Shown: positions 26,654-36,549, counted from the stretch's first letter. The stretch is DNA of 64,000 bases from Pseudomonas putida (GCA_029953615.1 CP124529.1:5296494-5360493); one strand, 5' to 3'. Numbers and translations are program-made. The notes: generated from the letters alone by a model not told the origin.

Positions 26654-26871
26654 GCGACCTCAAAAAAGACATTGCCGCTTTGACAGGGTGATGTCTTTCC
26701 CGCTACTTGTAGGATTTTTCAACAAATACCGCGTGGACTTTCAACACTTCTATACTCGGCATTACCAAATTTAGGGAATGGTCGTATCGTGCAGCGCTTC
26801 CGATAACCCACTTGCAGACGTATTCCTGAGTGATCAAGGAAGCGGACCACACCCCGACAGGAGTTTTCCTC

Positions 26872-27486
26872 ATGACAACCGTGCTGATCGTCGACGACCA
26901 CCCCATCGTCCGGCTGTCCCTGCGCCTACTGCTCGAGCGCGAGCGCTTTCATGTCATCGGCGAGGTCGGCAATGGCAGCGAGGTGGCGCAGGTGGCCCGC
27001 GAACTGCGCCCGGACGTGGTCATTCTCGACATCGGCCTGCCCGGCCTGGATGGCATGGAAGTGATCAAGCGCCTGCAATGCCTGGAGCCGGTCCCCAAGA
27101 TCATGGTACTGACCGGCCAGGCCACCGACCTGTATGTGCGGCGCTGCCTGGATGCCGGCATCGGCGCTTTCGTCACCAAGGAAGAAGACCACGAGGCGTT
27201 GCTGTTTGCCCTCAAGGCCCTGGTCAAGGGCTACTCGACCTTCCCGCAAATGTCGGTCAACAGCAACTCGCTGGAAAGCGAACCGGTGCGCCTGGCCAGC
27301 CTGTCCAACCGGGAAATGGAGGTGCTGCGGCGGCTGGCGCGGGGCGAGAACAACAAGAATATCGGCACCTGCATGAACCTCAGTGCCAAGACCATCAGCA
27401 CCTACCGGGGCCGCATCATGGAAAAGCTCAAGACCGAATCGCTGGTTGAAATGGTCGACCTGGCCAAGCGCAACAGCGTCTACTGA
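26872..27486 (+). CDS. NarL/LuxR-family response regulator (BvgA/EvgA-like)
   Basis: A 204-residue two-component regulator. The receiver domain (~1-118) has the acidic pair VDDH, the phospho-acceptor Asp in VVILDIGLPG (~54) and the Lys in VTKEED. The C-terminal LuxR-type helix-turn-helix (~140-200) has LSNREMEVLRRLARGENNKN and SAKTISTYRGRIMEKL. CAGGAG precedes the ATG. The next gene, 13 bp downstream, encodes a BvgS-like hybrid kinase, its likely partner. The 200-bp upstream region is unusually AT-rich and probably holds the promoter. Confidence 0.9.
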   Translation: MTTVLIVDDHPIVRLSLRLLLERERFHVIGEVGNGSEVAQVARELRPDVVILDIGLPGLDGMEVIKRLQCLEPVPKIMVLTGQATDLYVRRCLDAGIGAFVTKEEDHEALLFALKALVKGYSTFPQMSVNSNSLESEPVRLASLSNREMEVLRRLARGENNKNIGTCMNLSAKTISTYRGRIMEKLKTESLVEMVDLAKRNSVY

Positions 27487-27499
27487 GCACTTGGCCGCG

Positions 27500-30400
27500 A
27501 TGAAGCGCCTGCTGGCAAGCGCCCTCCTGGCCATCGGCCTGGCCGGTTCCGGCGCGCTGCTGGCCAACAGCGAACCCCGCCAGTTGCTGGCCCGATCGGT
27601 CAGCGCCGCCGCCCCCCTTGCGCTGACCCAACAAGAGCGGCAATGGCTACAGCAACGCCAGCACCTGGTGCTGGGCAGTTCGCGGCCCGACTACCCACCG
27701 CTCGAAATCAATGTCAGCCCGCGCGACTACGAAGGTCTGAGCGCCGATTACGCAGGTATTATCGCCGAACAGCTGGGCATCCCCATCGAGGTACGACGCT
27801 ACGACAGCCGCCACGAAGCCATCGCCGCCCTGCGCGAGGGCCGTATCGACCTGCTGGGTAGTTCCAACGCCTTCGAGGCCGCGGATGCCCAGCTGAGCCT
27901 CAGTGCTGCCTATGCCGACGACCTGCCGGTGATAGTCACCCGTGAGGGGCGCAGCCTGAAGAACACGCCCGACCTCGCCGGCCTGCGGTTGGCCATGGTC
28001 GATCATTACCTGCCAGCCAGTAACGTCCGCACCCTGTACCCCAAGGCGCAATTAAGCCTGTATCGCTCGACCCTGGCCGGCTTGGCCGCCGTCGAACTGG
28101 GCGAAGCCGACGCCTACCTGGGCGATGCCATCAGTACCGACTTCGCGATTGGCAAGAGTTACCAGGGGACACTGAAGATCGACCATTTCTGCCAGGTCGC
28201 CCCGGGGGCATTTGCCTTTGCCATGGCCAGTGACAACCCGCGCCTGCACCAATTGATCGACAAGGCGCTGGCACGCATCAGCGAAAGCGAGCGCCTGAAC
28301 ATTCTGCGCCGCTGGAGCAGTGGCAACACCAGCCTGCTGCTGCAGCGCCATCTCGCCGCCCTGACCGCAGAAGAAGAAGCCTGGATCGCTGCCAACCCCA
28401 CCATCAACGTACTGGTCAACACCTCACTGGCGCCGCTGACCTTCAACGATGCCCAGCACCGCCCCAGCGGCATTACCCTCGACCTGCTCAAGCAGATCTC
28501 GCTGCGCACAGGGCTGCATTTCAAGCCGGTCGAAAGCCCGTCGGCACAGGCAATGGTCGAGCGCGTGGCACACGGCGATGCGCAGATGATCGGCGCATTG
28601 GGCTACGGCACGGACCGTTCGAAACAACTGCGCTATACCCGCCCTTACCTGGTCAGCCCGCGGGTGCTGGTAACCCGCGGCGACAACGCATCACCGGCGC
28701 AGGCCAAGGCGCTGGATGGCCAGCGCATCGCCCTGGTGCGCGGCTCGCCGCAACGGGCCCTGCTGCAACAGCGCTACCCGCAGGCCAGGGTGGTCGAGGT
28801 GGACAACCCGCTCGACCTTATGGAAGCCGTGGCCAACGGTACCGCCGACGTCGCTCTGAGCAGTCATATCAATGCTGCCTACTACATAAGCCATGTGTTC
28901 AAGGACCGCCTGCGCATCGCCAGTGTGCTCGACGACGACCCGGCCATCGCCGCCTTCGCCGTGGCCGCGGACCAGCCCCCAGTTGCAGGCCATCCTCGAC
29001 AAGGCGCTACTGAGCATTCCACCCGAAGAGCTGGACCAGCTGATCAACCGCTGGCGCACCAGCACCCTGGTCAGCGACAGCCCCTGGCGCGACTACCGCA
29101 CCCTGGCCCTGCAAGTGCTGGTATTGTCAGCCTTGCTGCTGGCCGGGGTGGTGTTCTGGAACAGTTACCTGCGCAAGCTGATCAACCAGCGCACCGAGGC
29201 CCAGCATGCGCTGCAAGCGCAGCTGGCGCTAAGCCGCGGCCTGCTCGAACAACTGCGCCAGGCCAAGGAAGATGCCGAACAGGCCAGCCAGACCAAAAGC
29301 ACCTTCCTGGCCACCATGAGCCATGAAATCCGTACCCCGATGAATGCCGTGATCGGCCTGCTGGAGCTGGCCCTGGAAGACAGCCGCGGCGGCCGTTGTG
29401 ACACCCAGACCCTGCAGACCGCTCATGATTCGGCCATGGGCCTGCTCGAACTGATTGGCGATATTCTCGACATTTCCCGCATCGAATCAGGGCACATTAC
29501 CCTGCAGCCGGTACCCACCAACCTGGTCGAACTGGTACGTGCCAGCGTGCGGGTGTTCGAAGGCAACGCAAGGGCCAAAGGCCTGCATTTGCATAGCGAA
29601 CTGCCCGCTGCGCCGGTCTGGGTGCTGGCTGATCCGCTGCGGCTCAAGCAGGTCTTGTCCAACCTGATCAGCAACGCCATCAAGTTCACCGATCGCGGCG
29701 AAGTCCAAGCCAGCCTGCTGCTGCCCACGGCCGCCGACAGCGACCAGCTGGCCGTGGAACTGACTGTGCGAGACACCGGCATCGGCATCAGCCCGGCCGA
29801 CCAGGCCCGGCTGTTCAATGCCTTCGTCCAGGCCGACGGCCCCCGGGCACGCCAAGGCGCAGGCCTGGGCCTGGTCATCAGCCGAACCCTGGCCGAGTTG
29901 ATGGGCGGCAACTTGAGCTTGCAGAGCGTCGAAGGTGTTGGCACCAAAGTGCAGGTCAGCCTGCAACTGCCCGCCTGCGCAGCACCGCTGCAGGTCCAGC
30001 AGCACGCCCCGACGCTGGAAACCAGCAGCGGCCCGATGAACATACTGGTGGTCGACGACTACCCGGCCAACCTGCTGCTGCTGGAGCGGCAACTGCAAAC
30101 CTTGGGGCACCGCGTGACATTGGCGGAAAACGGCGAAATCGCATTGGCGCACTGGCAGGCAGCGCGCTTCGACCTGGTAATAACCGATTGCAGCATGCCG
30201 GTCATGGATGGCCACGAACTGACCCGTCGCATCCGCAACCTCGAAGCCGAACGTGGCCTGGCGGCATGCCGGATTCTTGGCGTGACCGCCAATGCCCAGG
30301 CCGAGGAACGTGCCCGCTGCCTGGCCAGCGGCATGGACGAATGCCTGTTCAAACCGATTGGCCTGCACACGCTCAAGGCCCGGCTACCGCAGGCCCGTGC

Positions 30401-30773
30401 CCGGCAACAGCCACCGGTGCGTACCGGCAGCGGCTTCGACCTGGGCGAACTGCGCCACCTGACCCAGGACGACGAACAACTGATTCGGCATTTGCTGGAA
30501 CAGCTGACACAGAGTGTCAGCGAAGACCTCGCCAGCTTGCGCGCACTTGCAGCAGACGCCCCCGGCGAGACCGTGCGCGCACTGGCTCACCGGATCAAGG
30601 GAGGGGCGAAAATGCTCAAGATGCGTGCACTGGTCACGGATTGCGAAGCCATCGAGCAGGCTCATGGCCAAGGCCTGCCGACAGCTGACTTGCGCCTGCA
30701 ATTACAAGCCAGTCTGGAGGCCTTGCTGGAGGAGCTGGGCGATACACTCAATGCAATTGCAGCGTCGAACTGA
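27500..30773 (+). CDS. BvgS/EvgS-like hybrid sensor kinase (one apparent frameshift)
   Basis: After removing one extra C in the run at 28976-28980 the gene encodes 1090 residues. Order: signal peptide (1-22); two periplasmic solute-binding (SBP_bac_3) domains (~50-270 and ~290-510); a membrane helix (~533-553); coiled coil; HisKA with [12 protein letters not shown] (His ~608); HATPase with [17 protein letters not shown] and GAGLGL; a receiver with [11 protein letters not shown] (Asp ~895); and an HPt domain with AHRIKGGAK (His ~1030). This is the full His-Asp-His relay of BvgS, probably feeding the upstream regulator. The ligand is unknown. The break lies on the 500-bp error grid, so the gene is probably intact. 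Its 3' end overlaps the convergent PAS-MCP gene by 26 bp. Confidence 0.87.
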
Positions 30774-32067
30774 TCTGGCTGATGGCATCCACCACGTGCC
30801 GTGAACCCTGCTGGATCTCCATGATCACCGTCCCAGCCTCGTTGGCCAGCGCCACGCCATGGCCGGTGCGCTTCAGGCTCGACTGCATGCTGGCTACGGC
30901 CAATAGCGACAGATCGTGGTTCTGCCGTACCACGTCGACGATTTCCAGGGTGGCCTTGCTGGTTCGAGCTGCCAAGCTGCGCACCTCGTCAGCCACCACG
31001 GCAAAACCACGCCCGTGTTCGCCGGCGCGGGCCGCCTCGATGGCCGCGTTCAAAGCCAGCAGGTTGGTCTGGTCGGCAATGCCACGGATGGTCAGCACGA
31101 TCTGCCCGATCACATCCGACTGCCTGTTCACCGCATCGATGCTGCGTGCAGCGTCGTTGAGCTCATGGGAAATCTGCTCGATCACCTGAACCGCCTGCTG
31201 CACGACCTCGGTACCCTTGCGTGCGCAGGCATCGGTCTGTACCGAACTGGCATGGGCAGCATCGGCGGCGCTTTGCTGGGTGCTGACCTGGCGGGTGATG
31301 TCGCTGGCGAACTTCACCACTTTGTACAATCGGCCCTTGCTGTCGAAGATCGGGTTGTAGGAAGCCTCCAGGTAGACCATCCGGCCATGTTTGTCGATGC
31401 GCTCGAAACGGTGCGAATGGTATTCGCCACGATTGAGCGAAGCCCAGAACTCGCGGTACTCGGCCGATTCGCGCTCGTGCGCCAGGCAGAACAGCCCGTG
31501 ATGGCGGCCAACCACCTCGTCCAGGCGATAGCCCATGGTATCGAGGAAGTTCTGGTTGGCCTTGATCACCCGGCCCTGCGGGGTGAATTCGATCACCGCC
31601 ATGGAACGGCTGATGGCTTTGAGCAGGCTTTCGCTCTCGTGCTCCTGCATCACCCGCTGACTGATGTCGGAAGCTACCTTGATCACGCTGCTGACCCGAT
31701 GCTGTTCATTCAGTACCGGCATGTAGCTGGCTTCCAGCCAGACTTCACGGCCGGCCTTGTCGACGCGCTCGAAAGTACCGCTGATGGCCTTGCCCTGCCC
31801 CAGCTCATGCCAAAGTTGCTGGTATTCGGCGCTTTTGGCGTAGGCGGGGTCGCAGAACAGCCGGTGGTGCTTGCCACGCAATTCGTCGGCGCTGTAGCCC
31901 ATCGCTTGGCAGAAGCGCTCGTTGGCATCGAGGATCGTGCCGTCGGGAGCGAATTCGATCATGGCCATGGAGCGGCTGATTGCCGCCAGCTTCGCCTGCA
32001 AGCTGGCCAAGGCCTCATGACTGCGCTGGATCTCGACCAGATCGGACTTGCGGTGGAAATCGAACAT
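30748..32067 (-). CDS. soluble PAS-PAS-MCP chemoreceptor-like protein (BdlA-like)
   Basis: A 439-residue protein with no membrane segment. Two PAS domains (~30-135 and ~150-257) are alike and both end in a PAC-type strand ([10 protein letters not shown] and [10 protein letters not shown]). The MCP signalling domain (~280-436) carries the hairpin core [38 protein letters not shown] in part. This architecture and size match BdlA, a biofilm-dispersion protein of P. aeruginosa, and Aer-like cytoplasmic receptors. Whether it controls dispersion or taxis is unknown. It is convergent with the hybrid kinase gene and overlaps its 3' end by 26 bp. Confidence 0.83.
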   Translation of the reverse strand: MFDFHRKSDLVEIQRSHEALASLQAKLAAISRSMAMIEFAPDGTILDANERFCQAMGYSADELRGKHHRLFCDPAYAKSAEYQQLWHELGQGKAISGTFERVDKAGREVWLEASYMPVLNEQHRVSSVIKVASDISQRVMQEHESESLLKAISRSMAVIEFTPQGRVIKANQNFLDTMGYRLDEVVGRHHGLFCLAHERESAEYREFWASLNRGEYHSHRFERIDKHGRMVYLEASYNPIFDSKGRLYKVVKFASDITRQVSTQQSAADAAHASSVQTDACARKGTEVVQQAVQVIEQISHELNDAARSIDAVNRQSDVIGQIVLTIRGIADQTNLLALNAAIEAARAGEHGRGFAVVADEVRSLAARTSKATLEIVDVVRQNHDLSLLAVASMQSSLKRTGHGVALANEAGTVIMEIQQGSRHVVDAISQISSTLQLH

Positions 32068-32188
32068 GACGCCGGGCTCCTGTTATGCGCGGTGTCATGA
32101 GCATAGATCGCCTGGCGTGCGGCGTGGTCTTTGTGGCGCCTCCTGCGCGTCGCTCGATTTCAAATTCACCCTATCACTCAAGGCGTAC

Positions 32189-33208
32189 TCAGGAGCTCTC
32201 CCGCACCATCAACTCGAAACCCAAATCCTGCTGCGCATTCGGCACCCGCTTGCCATCGAGCAACGCCAGCAGCGCCTGCGCCGCGCCGCGCCCAACGGCA
32301 GCCCGAGGCGTGCGAATCGAGGTCAAACGCGGCACCATGTGCGCCGAAGCCGGCAGGTCGTTGAAACCGACCATCGCCACCTGCCGCGGCACCTCCACCC
32401 CTTGGCGCAATGCCTGCAGCACTGCGCCCTGGGCCAGGTCGTCGTTGCAGAAGAAAATGCCGTCGACATCCGGTGCCTGCTGCAGCAGCTGACTGAACAG
32501 TGCGCTACCCAAGGCGATGGAAGAAGGCTCCGGTGCCAGCACCTCCAGCTCGGCCGCCTGCAAGCCGGCCTCGGCCAACGCCTGGCGGAACCCTTCGGCA
32601 CGCTGCATCACTCGCGGGTCGAGCTGGGCGGCAATGAACGCCAGGCGTTTGCGCCCGCGCTCGATCAGGTGGCGAGCCGCAGCGCGGCCGGCCTGCTGTT
32701 GCGAGAAACCGACCGAAAGCGCCCCGGCCTCGCCATTGAGTTCCATCATGTGCACGCAGGGCACGCCGCTAGCCGCCAGCATCTGCCGCGATGCCTCACT
32801 GCGCTCGAAACCGGTCAGCAGCATGCCGCAAGGCTGGTAGGCCAGGTAGTTGCGGATCAGGTTCTCTTCTTCAGCAAGGTCGTAATGATAGTTGCCGATC
32901 AGCACCTCGAGCCCCCGTGGGCGCATGACCTCGTGAATGGCCTCCAGCGTGTCGATGAACAGCTGGTTGGACAGCGACGGGATCAGAACCACTACCGACT
33001 GGCTACGTGCCGAAGCCAGCGCACGGGCCGCCGGGTTGGCCACATACCCCAGGCTCGCTGCAGCCGCAACGACCTTTTCCACCAGTTCCGGTGCAACCGT
33101 ACTGACCCCACGCAGGGCGCGCGAGGCGGTAATCGGGGAAACCCCGGAAAGCCTGGCAACTTCTGCCAGGGTGGGACGACCTGTGGTGCGGGAGCCGGTG
33201 CGGGACAT
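32189..33208 (-). CDS. gnuR: GnuR (GntR), LacI-family repressor of gluconate uptake genes
   Basis: A 339-residue LacI-type repressor with helix-turn-helix TLAEVARLSGVSPITASRAL (~13-32) and hinge NPAARALASARS. A sugar-binding domain follows, with GIFFCNDDLAQGA and VGFNDLP (~280). It is divergent from gnuK and gntT, and the intergenic segment carries the recognised GntR operator. By analogy with Pseudomonas GntR it should repress its own gene and gntT and respond to gluconate or 6-phosphogluconate. Confidence 0.9.
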   Translation of the reverse strand: MSRTGSRTTGRPTLAEVARLSGVSPITASRALRGVSTVAPELVEKVVAAAASLGYVANPAARALASARSQSVVVLIPSLSNQLFIDTLEAIHEVMRPRGLEVLIGNYHYDLAEEENLIRNYLAYQPCGMLLTGFERSEASRQMLAASGVPCVHMMELNGEAGALSVGFSQQQAGRAAARHLIERGRKRLAFIAAQLDPRVMQRAEGFRQALAEAGLQAAELEVLAPEPSSIALGSALFSQLLQQAPDVDGIFFCNDDLAQGAVLQALRQGVEVPRQVAMVGFNDLPASAHMVPRLTSIRTPRAAVGRGAAQALLALLDGKRVPNAQQDLGFELMVRESS

Positions 33209-33249
33209 GGGTGTTGTAATTTTACTACTTGCAAGGAAAGGGAACGGCC

Positions 33250-33267
33250 ACTAAGGTAGCGCTGTCT
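33250..33267. promoter_or_regulatory. GnuR operator upstream of gnuR
   Basis: ACTAAGGTAGCGCT at 33250-33263 fits the published Pseudomonas GntR target AC-N-AAG-N-TAGCGCT exactly. The 13-mer GGTAGCGCTGTCT (33255-33267) within it recurs before gnuK and gntT. Confidence 0.85.
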
Positions 33268-33383
33268 CAGGACGCAGGCAATGTAATCTTTGGTAGCAGC
33301 CGCCACGCGCTCGCCGCCAAGCGTCCATACTGCGTAAGGACAAGACCAATAACACCGGGGGAAGTGACTGCTCGTCCATGACG

Positions 33384-33396
33384 AGACAGCGCTATC
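33384..33396. promoter_or_regulatory. GnuR operator upstream of gnuK
   Basis: AGACAGCGCTATC is the complement of GATAGCGCTGTCT, 12 of 13 bases identical to the site before gnuR. It lies 19 bp before the gnuK start, overlapping the likely transcription start region. Confidence 0.75.
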
Positions 33397-33415
33397 TCAC
33401 CCGCAGGAGGTACTG

Positions 33416-33955
33416 ATGAATTCTCCCCTGTCCGCCATCGTGGTGATGGGCGTGGCCGGTTGCGGCAAAAGCTGCATCGGTGCTGCCATCGCCGCCCGAA
33501 GCGGCGGCCGCCTGATCGAAGGCGACGCTTTCCACCCTGCCGAAAACATCCGCAAGATGAGCGCTGGCATCCCTTTGGACGACAGCGACCGTGCCGGCTG
33601 GCTGGTGCGTCTTGGCCAGGAACTGCAAGCCACCACCGCGGCCGGGGAACGTCCGATCCTGACCTGTTCGGCCCTCAAGCGCCGCTACCGCGACACCCTG
33701 CGTGATGCCGTGCCGGGGCTGGTGTTCGTATTCCTCGAACTGTCGCCCGCCGAAGCCGAAAAACGCGTGCTGGCCCGCCCCGGGCATTTCATGCCGGCGA
33801 GCCTGATCGACAGCCAGTTCGCTGCCCTGGAACCGCCACACGGCGAGCCCCTGACCCTGGCGCTTGATGCCACACAGCCCATCGAAGCACTTGCCGAAGC
33901 GGTGGACAGCTGGCTAAAGGGCCGCGGTGAGCGAGGCCTGGCACGAACCGCCTGA
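33416..33955 (+). CDS. gnuK: gluconokinase
   Basis: A 179-residue GntK-type kinase that converts gluconate to 6-phosphogluconate with ATP. Walker A is VMGVAGCGKSCIG (~10-22), followed by LIEGDAFHPAENIRKMSAGIPLDD (~34-57), the substrate region typical of gluconokinases, and TCSALKRRYRD (~85). The C-terminal HFMPASLIDSQFAALEPP is also family-typical. AGGAGG is 6 bp before the ATG. It is divergent from gnuR and cooperates with gntT downstream, which has its own GnuR-type site. Confidence 0.94.
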   Translation: MNSPLSAIVVMGVAGCGKSCIGAAIAARSGGRLIEGDAFHPAENIRKMSAGIPLDDSDRAGWLVRLGQELQATTAAGERPILTCSALKRRYRDTLRDAVPGLVFVFLELSPAEAEKRVLARPGHFMPASLIDSQFAALEPPHGEPLTLALDATQPIEALAEAVDSWLKGRGERGLARTA

Positions 33956-33981
33956 CCCCGGCGGCTTTCCTTGGCTCACCA

Positions 33982-33994
33982 AAGACAGCGCTAC
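33982..33994. promoter_or_regulatory. GnuR operator upstream of gntT
   Basis: AGACAGCGCTACC is the exact complement of the GGTAGCGCTGTCT found before gnuR. It lies in the gnuK-gntT gap, 75 bp before the gntT start, and suggests a separately repressed gntT promoter. Confidence 0.82.
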
Positions 33995-34069
33995 CCTGCC
34001 CCATAAACGTGCGCAAAGTTGCAAAAAAAAGTTACGCCAAAACAACGATAAGACCGAGGCCTTCAAACC

Positions 34070-35422
34070 ATGTTCGGACTGGCTACTGATACCTTCCTGC
34101 TGCTCGACGCGCTGGTTACCATCGTCGGGCTGATCCTGCTGATCACCCACTTCAAGGTCCACCCCTTCGTCGCCCTGACCATCGCGGCCGGCTTCCTCGG
34201 CCTGACCTCCGGCATGCCGGTGGCCAAGGTCATGAAATCGTTCCAGGACGGTTTTGGCGGTGTTCTCGGCTTCGTCGGCATCGTGCTCGCCCTGGGCACC
34301 ATGCTCGGCAAGCTGATGGCCGACTCCGGGGGGGCTGACCAGATCGCGCAAACCCTCATCCGCGCGTTCGGCAAGAAGAACGTGCACTGGGCGATGATGT
34401 TCGCCGCCTTCCTGGTGGGCATCCCGCTGTTCTTCGAGATCGGCTTCGTGCTGCTGATTCCGCTGGTGTTCATCGTTGCCCGGCGCTCGGGCGTGTCGCT
34501 GATCAAGATCGGCATCCCCCTGCTGGCCGGCCTGTCGGTGGTGCACGGCCTGGTCCCCCCGCACCCGGGCCCGCTGCTGGCGATCGGCATCTTCCATGCC
34601 GACATCGGCAAGACCATCTTCTATGGCCTGATCGTGGCGCTGCCTACTGCCATTATCGCCGGCCCGCTGTTCGGTAACTTCATTTCCCGCTACATCCCGG
34701 GCAGCCCGTCCCAGGAACTGATGGACCAGATTGCCAAGGAGTCCGACCAGGGCAACCTGCCGAGCTTTACCATCACCCTGGTCACCGTGCTGCTGCCGGT
34801 GGTGTTGATGCTGCTGAAGACCTTCGCCGACGTGGTGCTGCCTGCCGAGCACATCGTGCGCCAGTGGATGGACCTGATCGGCCACCCCATCACCGCCCTG
34901 CTCGCCGCCCTGCTGCTGGCTTTCTACACCTTCGGCGCGGCCCGTGGCTTCAACCGCCAGCAGATCATGAAGATGCTCGACCAAAGCCTGGCGCCGACCG
35001 CCGCGATCGTGCTGATCGTAGGTGCCGGCGGCGGCTTCAAGCAGATGCTGGTAGACACCGGCGTGGGCAACGTGATCGGGCAAATGGCGGTGCAGGCGGA
35101 AATTTCGCCGATCATGCTGGCCTGGCTGGTAGCGGCGGTTATCCGCATCGCCACCGGTTCCGCCACGGTCGCCACCATTACCGGCGCGGGCATCGTCGCA
35201 CCGGTCATCGATCTGGTACCGGGGGTTAACCGCGAGTTGCTGGTGCTGGCCACCGGCGCCGGCTCGTTGATCCTTTCCCATGTGAACGACGCCGGCTTCT
35301 GGCTGGTGAAGCAATACTTCAACATGACCGTGGCCGAAACCTTCAAGACCTGGAGCATGATGGAAACCATCCTGTCGATCGTCGGCATCATCTTCATCAT
35401 GTTGCTTTCACTGGTGGTGTAA
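34070..35422 (+). CDS. gntT: gluconate:H+ symporter, GntP family
   Basis: A 450-residue inner-membrane permease with about 12-14 hydrophobic segments. Family marks include GFGGVLGFVGIVLALGTMLG (~60-80), the GLVPPHPGP motif (~160) and ATGSATVATITGAG (~360). LILSHVNDAGFWLVKQYF is near 400. It imports gluconate for GnuK. The GnuR site upstream gives local control; the REP-free 114-bp gap to gnuK is compatible with both separate and joint transcription. Confidence 0.93.
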   Translation: MFGLATDTFLLLDALVTIVGLILLITHFKVHPFVALTIAAGFLGLTSGMPVAKVMKSFQDGFGGVLGFVGIVLALGTMLGKLMADSGGADQIAQTLIRAFGKKNVHWAMMFAAFLVGIPLFFEIGFVLLIPLVFIVARRSGVSLIKIGIPLLAGLSVVHGLVPPHPGPLLAIGIFHADIGKTIFYGLIVALPTAIIAGPLFGNFISRYIPGSPSQELMDQIAKESDQGNLPSFTITLVTVLLPVVLMLLKTFADVVLPAEHIVRQWMDLIGHPITALLAALLLAFYTFGAARGFNRQQIMKMLDQSLAPTAAIVLIVGAGGGFKQMLVDTGVGNVIGQMAVQAEISPIMLAWLVAAVIRIATGSATVATITGAGIVAPVIDLVPGVNRELLVLATGAGSLILSHVNDAGFWLVKQYFNMTVAETFKTWSMMETILSIVGIIFIMLLSLVV

Positions 35423-35452
35423 CCGTTGATCGGGGCAATGGCACCTTGAAGT

Positions 35453-35491
35453 TTCGGGTAGGGCCGAAAGGAAGTATCAGCCCTACCCGAA
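35453..35491. terminator. hairpin after gntT
   Basis: Perfect 12-bp arms TTCGGGTAGGGC (35453-35464) and GCCCTACCCGAA (35480-35491) lie 30 bp after the gntT stop. There is no T-run, so it may be a weak terminator or an mRNA-stabilising hairpin. The ribosome site of the next gene follows directly. Confidence 0.5.
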
Positions 35492-35506
35492 GCGAAGGAG
35501 CCTGCC

Positions 35507-35809
35507 ATGCCCCGCTCAAGCATCCTGCTGGTTACCCTGCTCGCCGCGCCATTGGCCCTGGCCGCCGGCACCGGCCCCACCTACCCTGACGACCCGCACA
35601 GCCCGGCGCCCAAGCCTGGCGTAGACAGCACTCTCAACCCGATCGAAAAACCCGTGCCCCGGAACACCGACCCGCGCATACAGGGCAACGACCCCGACAG
35701 CCCCCCGGCGGAACAGAATGACAACCGGGATTTGCCGGGCGTGGATGGCAGTGGCTCGGAAGGCACCGGGCGGCAAGGGGGTGGCGCAGCTGACGGTAGT
35801 CAGCGCTAG
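35507..35809 (+). CDS. small exported Pro/Asp-rich protein of unknown function
   Basis: A 100-residue protein with a signal peptide (1-19, ending LALAAG). The mature chain is hydrophilic, disorder-prone and rich in Pro, Asp, Asn and Gly. No domain is recognised. GAAGGAG lies 6 bp before the ATG, supporting translation. It is separated from gntT by a hairpin and convergent with the CigR-like gene. Confidence 0.6.
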   Translation: MPRSSILLVTLLAAPLALAAGTGPTYPDDPHSPAPKPGVDSTLNPIEKPVPRNTDPRIQGNDPDSPPAEQNDNRDLPGVDGSGSEGTGRQGGGAADGSQR

Positions 35810-35880
35810 CCCGGAGGAGCGCCTTGTGGAGCAATTGCCAGCAAGCCAGCTGAGGCGCTTGCTGACAACCGCTCCTGAGG

Positions 35881-36304
35881 TCAATCCAGCGCGCCGTTCA
35901 ACACCTCGTAGATGATCCCCGTAGCAACTGCTACCAGGATCAGATCGGCACCCGCCTGCATCCATTCATAGCCATCATTAATGAGGGAGCTGCCCCAGCA
36001 GCCTGCCATCCAGCTTCTTGGCGATACCCGGCGGCAAAGGTTTGCCACGGGCCAGGTTCTTCTGAATGCCGGGGGGCAAGGCCGCCCCCGCGCTCCAGTA
36101 ATTGCGGTGCCCATCCAGAATGCCAAGCACATCGCCACGGTTAATCGACGGCCCACCATATGCGCTACCGTGCCCTTGGCCATGCTGCCCCTGCCCCTTG
36201 CCATGGCCCTGCCCTTTACCGTTACCCGGGTCGCCATAAGTGAGCGCAGGGCCCACTGACAGTGCGATCGAAATAGCGACAACTGCCCACCGTTGCTTTG
36301 CCAT
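35881..36304 (-). CDS. CigR/RcnB-like periplasmic protein (one apparent frameshift)
   Basis: With one extra base near 35978-35981 removed, the gene gives a 140-residue protein. It has a signal peptide (1-~22), a Gly/His/Gln-rich low-complexity stretch (GKGQGHGKGQGQHGQGHG, ~27-44), then the LPPGIQKNLARGKPLPPGIA repeat and GYEWMQAGADLILVAVATGI at the C-terminus. This matches the family annotated as anti-virulence regulator CigR, related to RcnB. Without correction it ends at LPH after ~108 residues. The break lies on the 500-bp error grid. AAGGAAA lies 7 bp before the ATG at 36304. Confidence 0.75.
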
Positions 36305-36382
36305 ATCTGTTTCCTTACACAGTGACCTCCCTGCACTGTAGAACAAAACCCGGTTCAGGGTGACAGTCCCCGAAACCCGGGG

Positions 36383-36481
36383 TCAGGGCTTGGCCCCCCG
36401 ATACAGCACGATGGCTGCAACATCGAGGGCCAGTACGGCAACGGCGAAGAGGAACATGACGTACAGATCTTCCGGAAGCAT
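36383..36481 (-). CDS. predicted 32-residue single-span membrane protein (paralogue of 58098-58196)
   Basis: The complement encodes MLPEDLYVMFLFAVAVLALD and 12 more residues (VAAIVLYRGAKP), then TGA. A single membrane helix spans residues ~8-27 with a basic C-terminal tail. An ORF of exactly the same length at 58098-58196 matches at 13 of 32 positions (M1, D5, Y7, M9, VAVL at 14-17, LD at 19-20, AA at 22-23, A30). Both have a sigma-54-type promoter 38 bp upstream and hairpin-forming sequence downstream. The ribosome site here is weak. No named family is recognised. Translation is inferred from conservation between the two copies. Confidence 0.6.
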   Translation of the reverse strand: MLPEDLYVMFLFAVAVLALDVAAIVLYRGAKP

Positions 36482-36518
36482 GGCCGTATCCCCAAAATGC
36501 ACAGGTTTTCAGCAATGC

Positions 36519-36534
36519 AGCAATTCCCGTTCCA
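36519..36534 (-). promoter_or_regulatory. sigma-54-type promoter for the 32-residue ORF at 36383
   Basis: The complement reads TGGAACGGGAATTGCT, matching the sigma-54 consensus TGGCACG-N4-TTGCW at all fixed positions but one (A for C). The GG and GC elements are correctly spaced. The predicted transcript start is about 25-30 bp before the ORF. It lies just after the hlyD-like stop. Confidence 0.65.
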
Positions 36535-36549
36535 AACGCCTGGTCGGGG

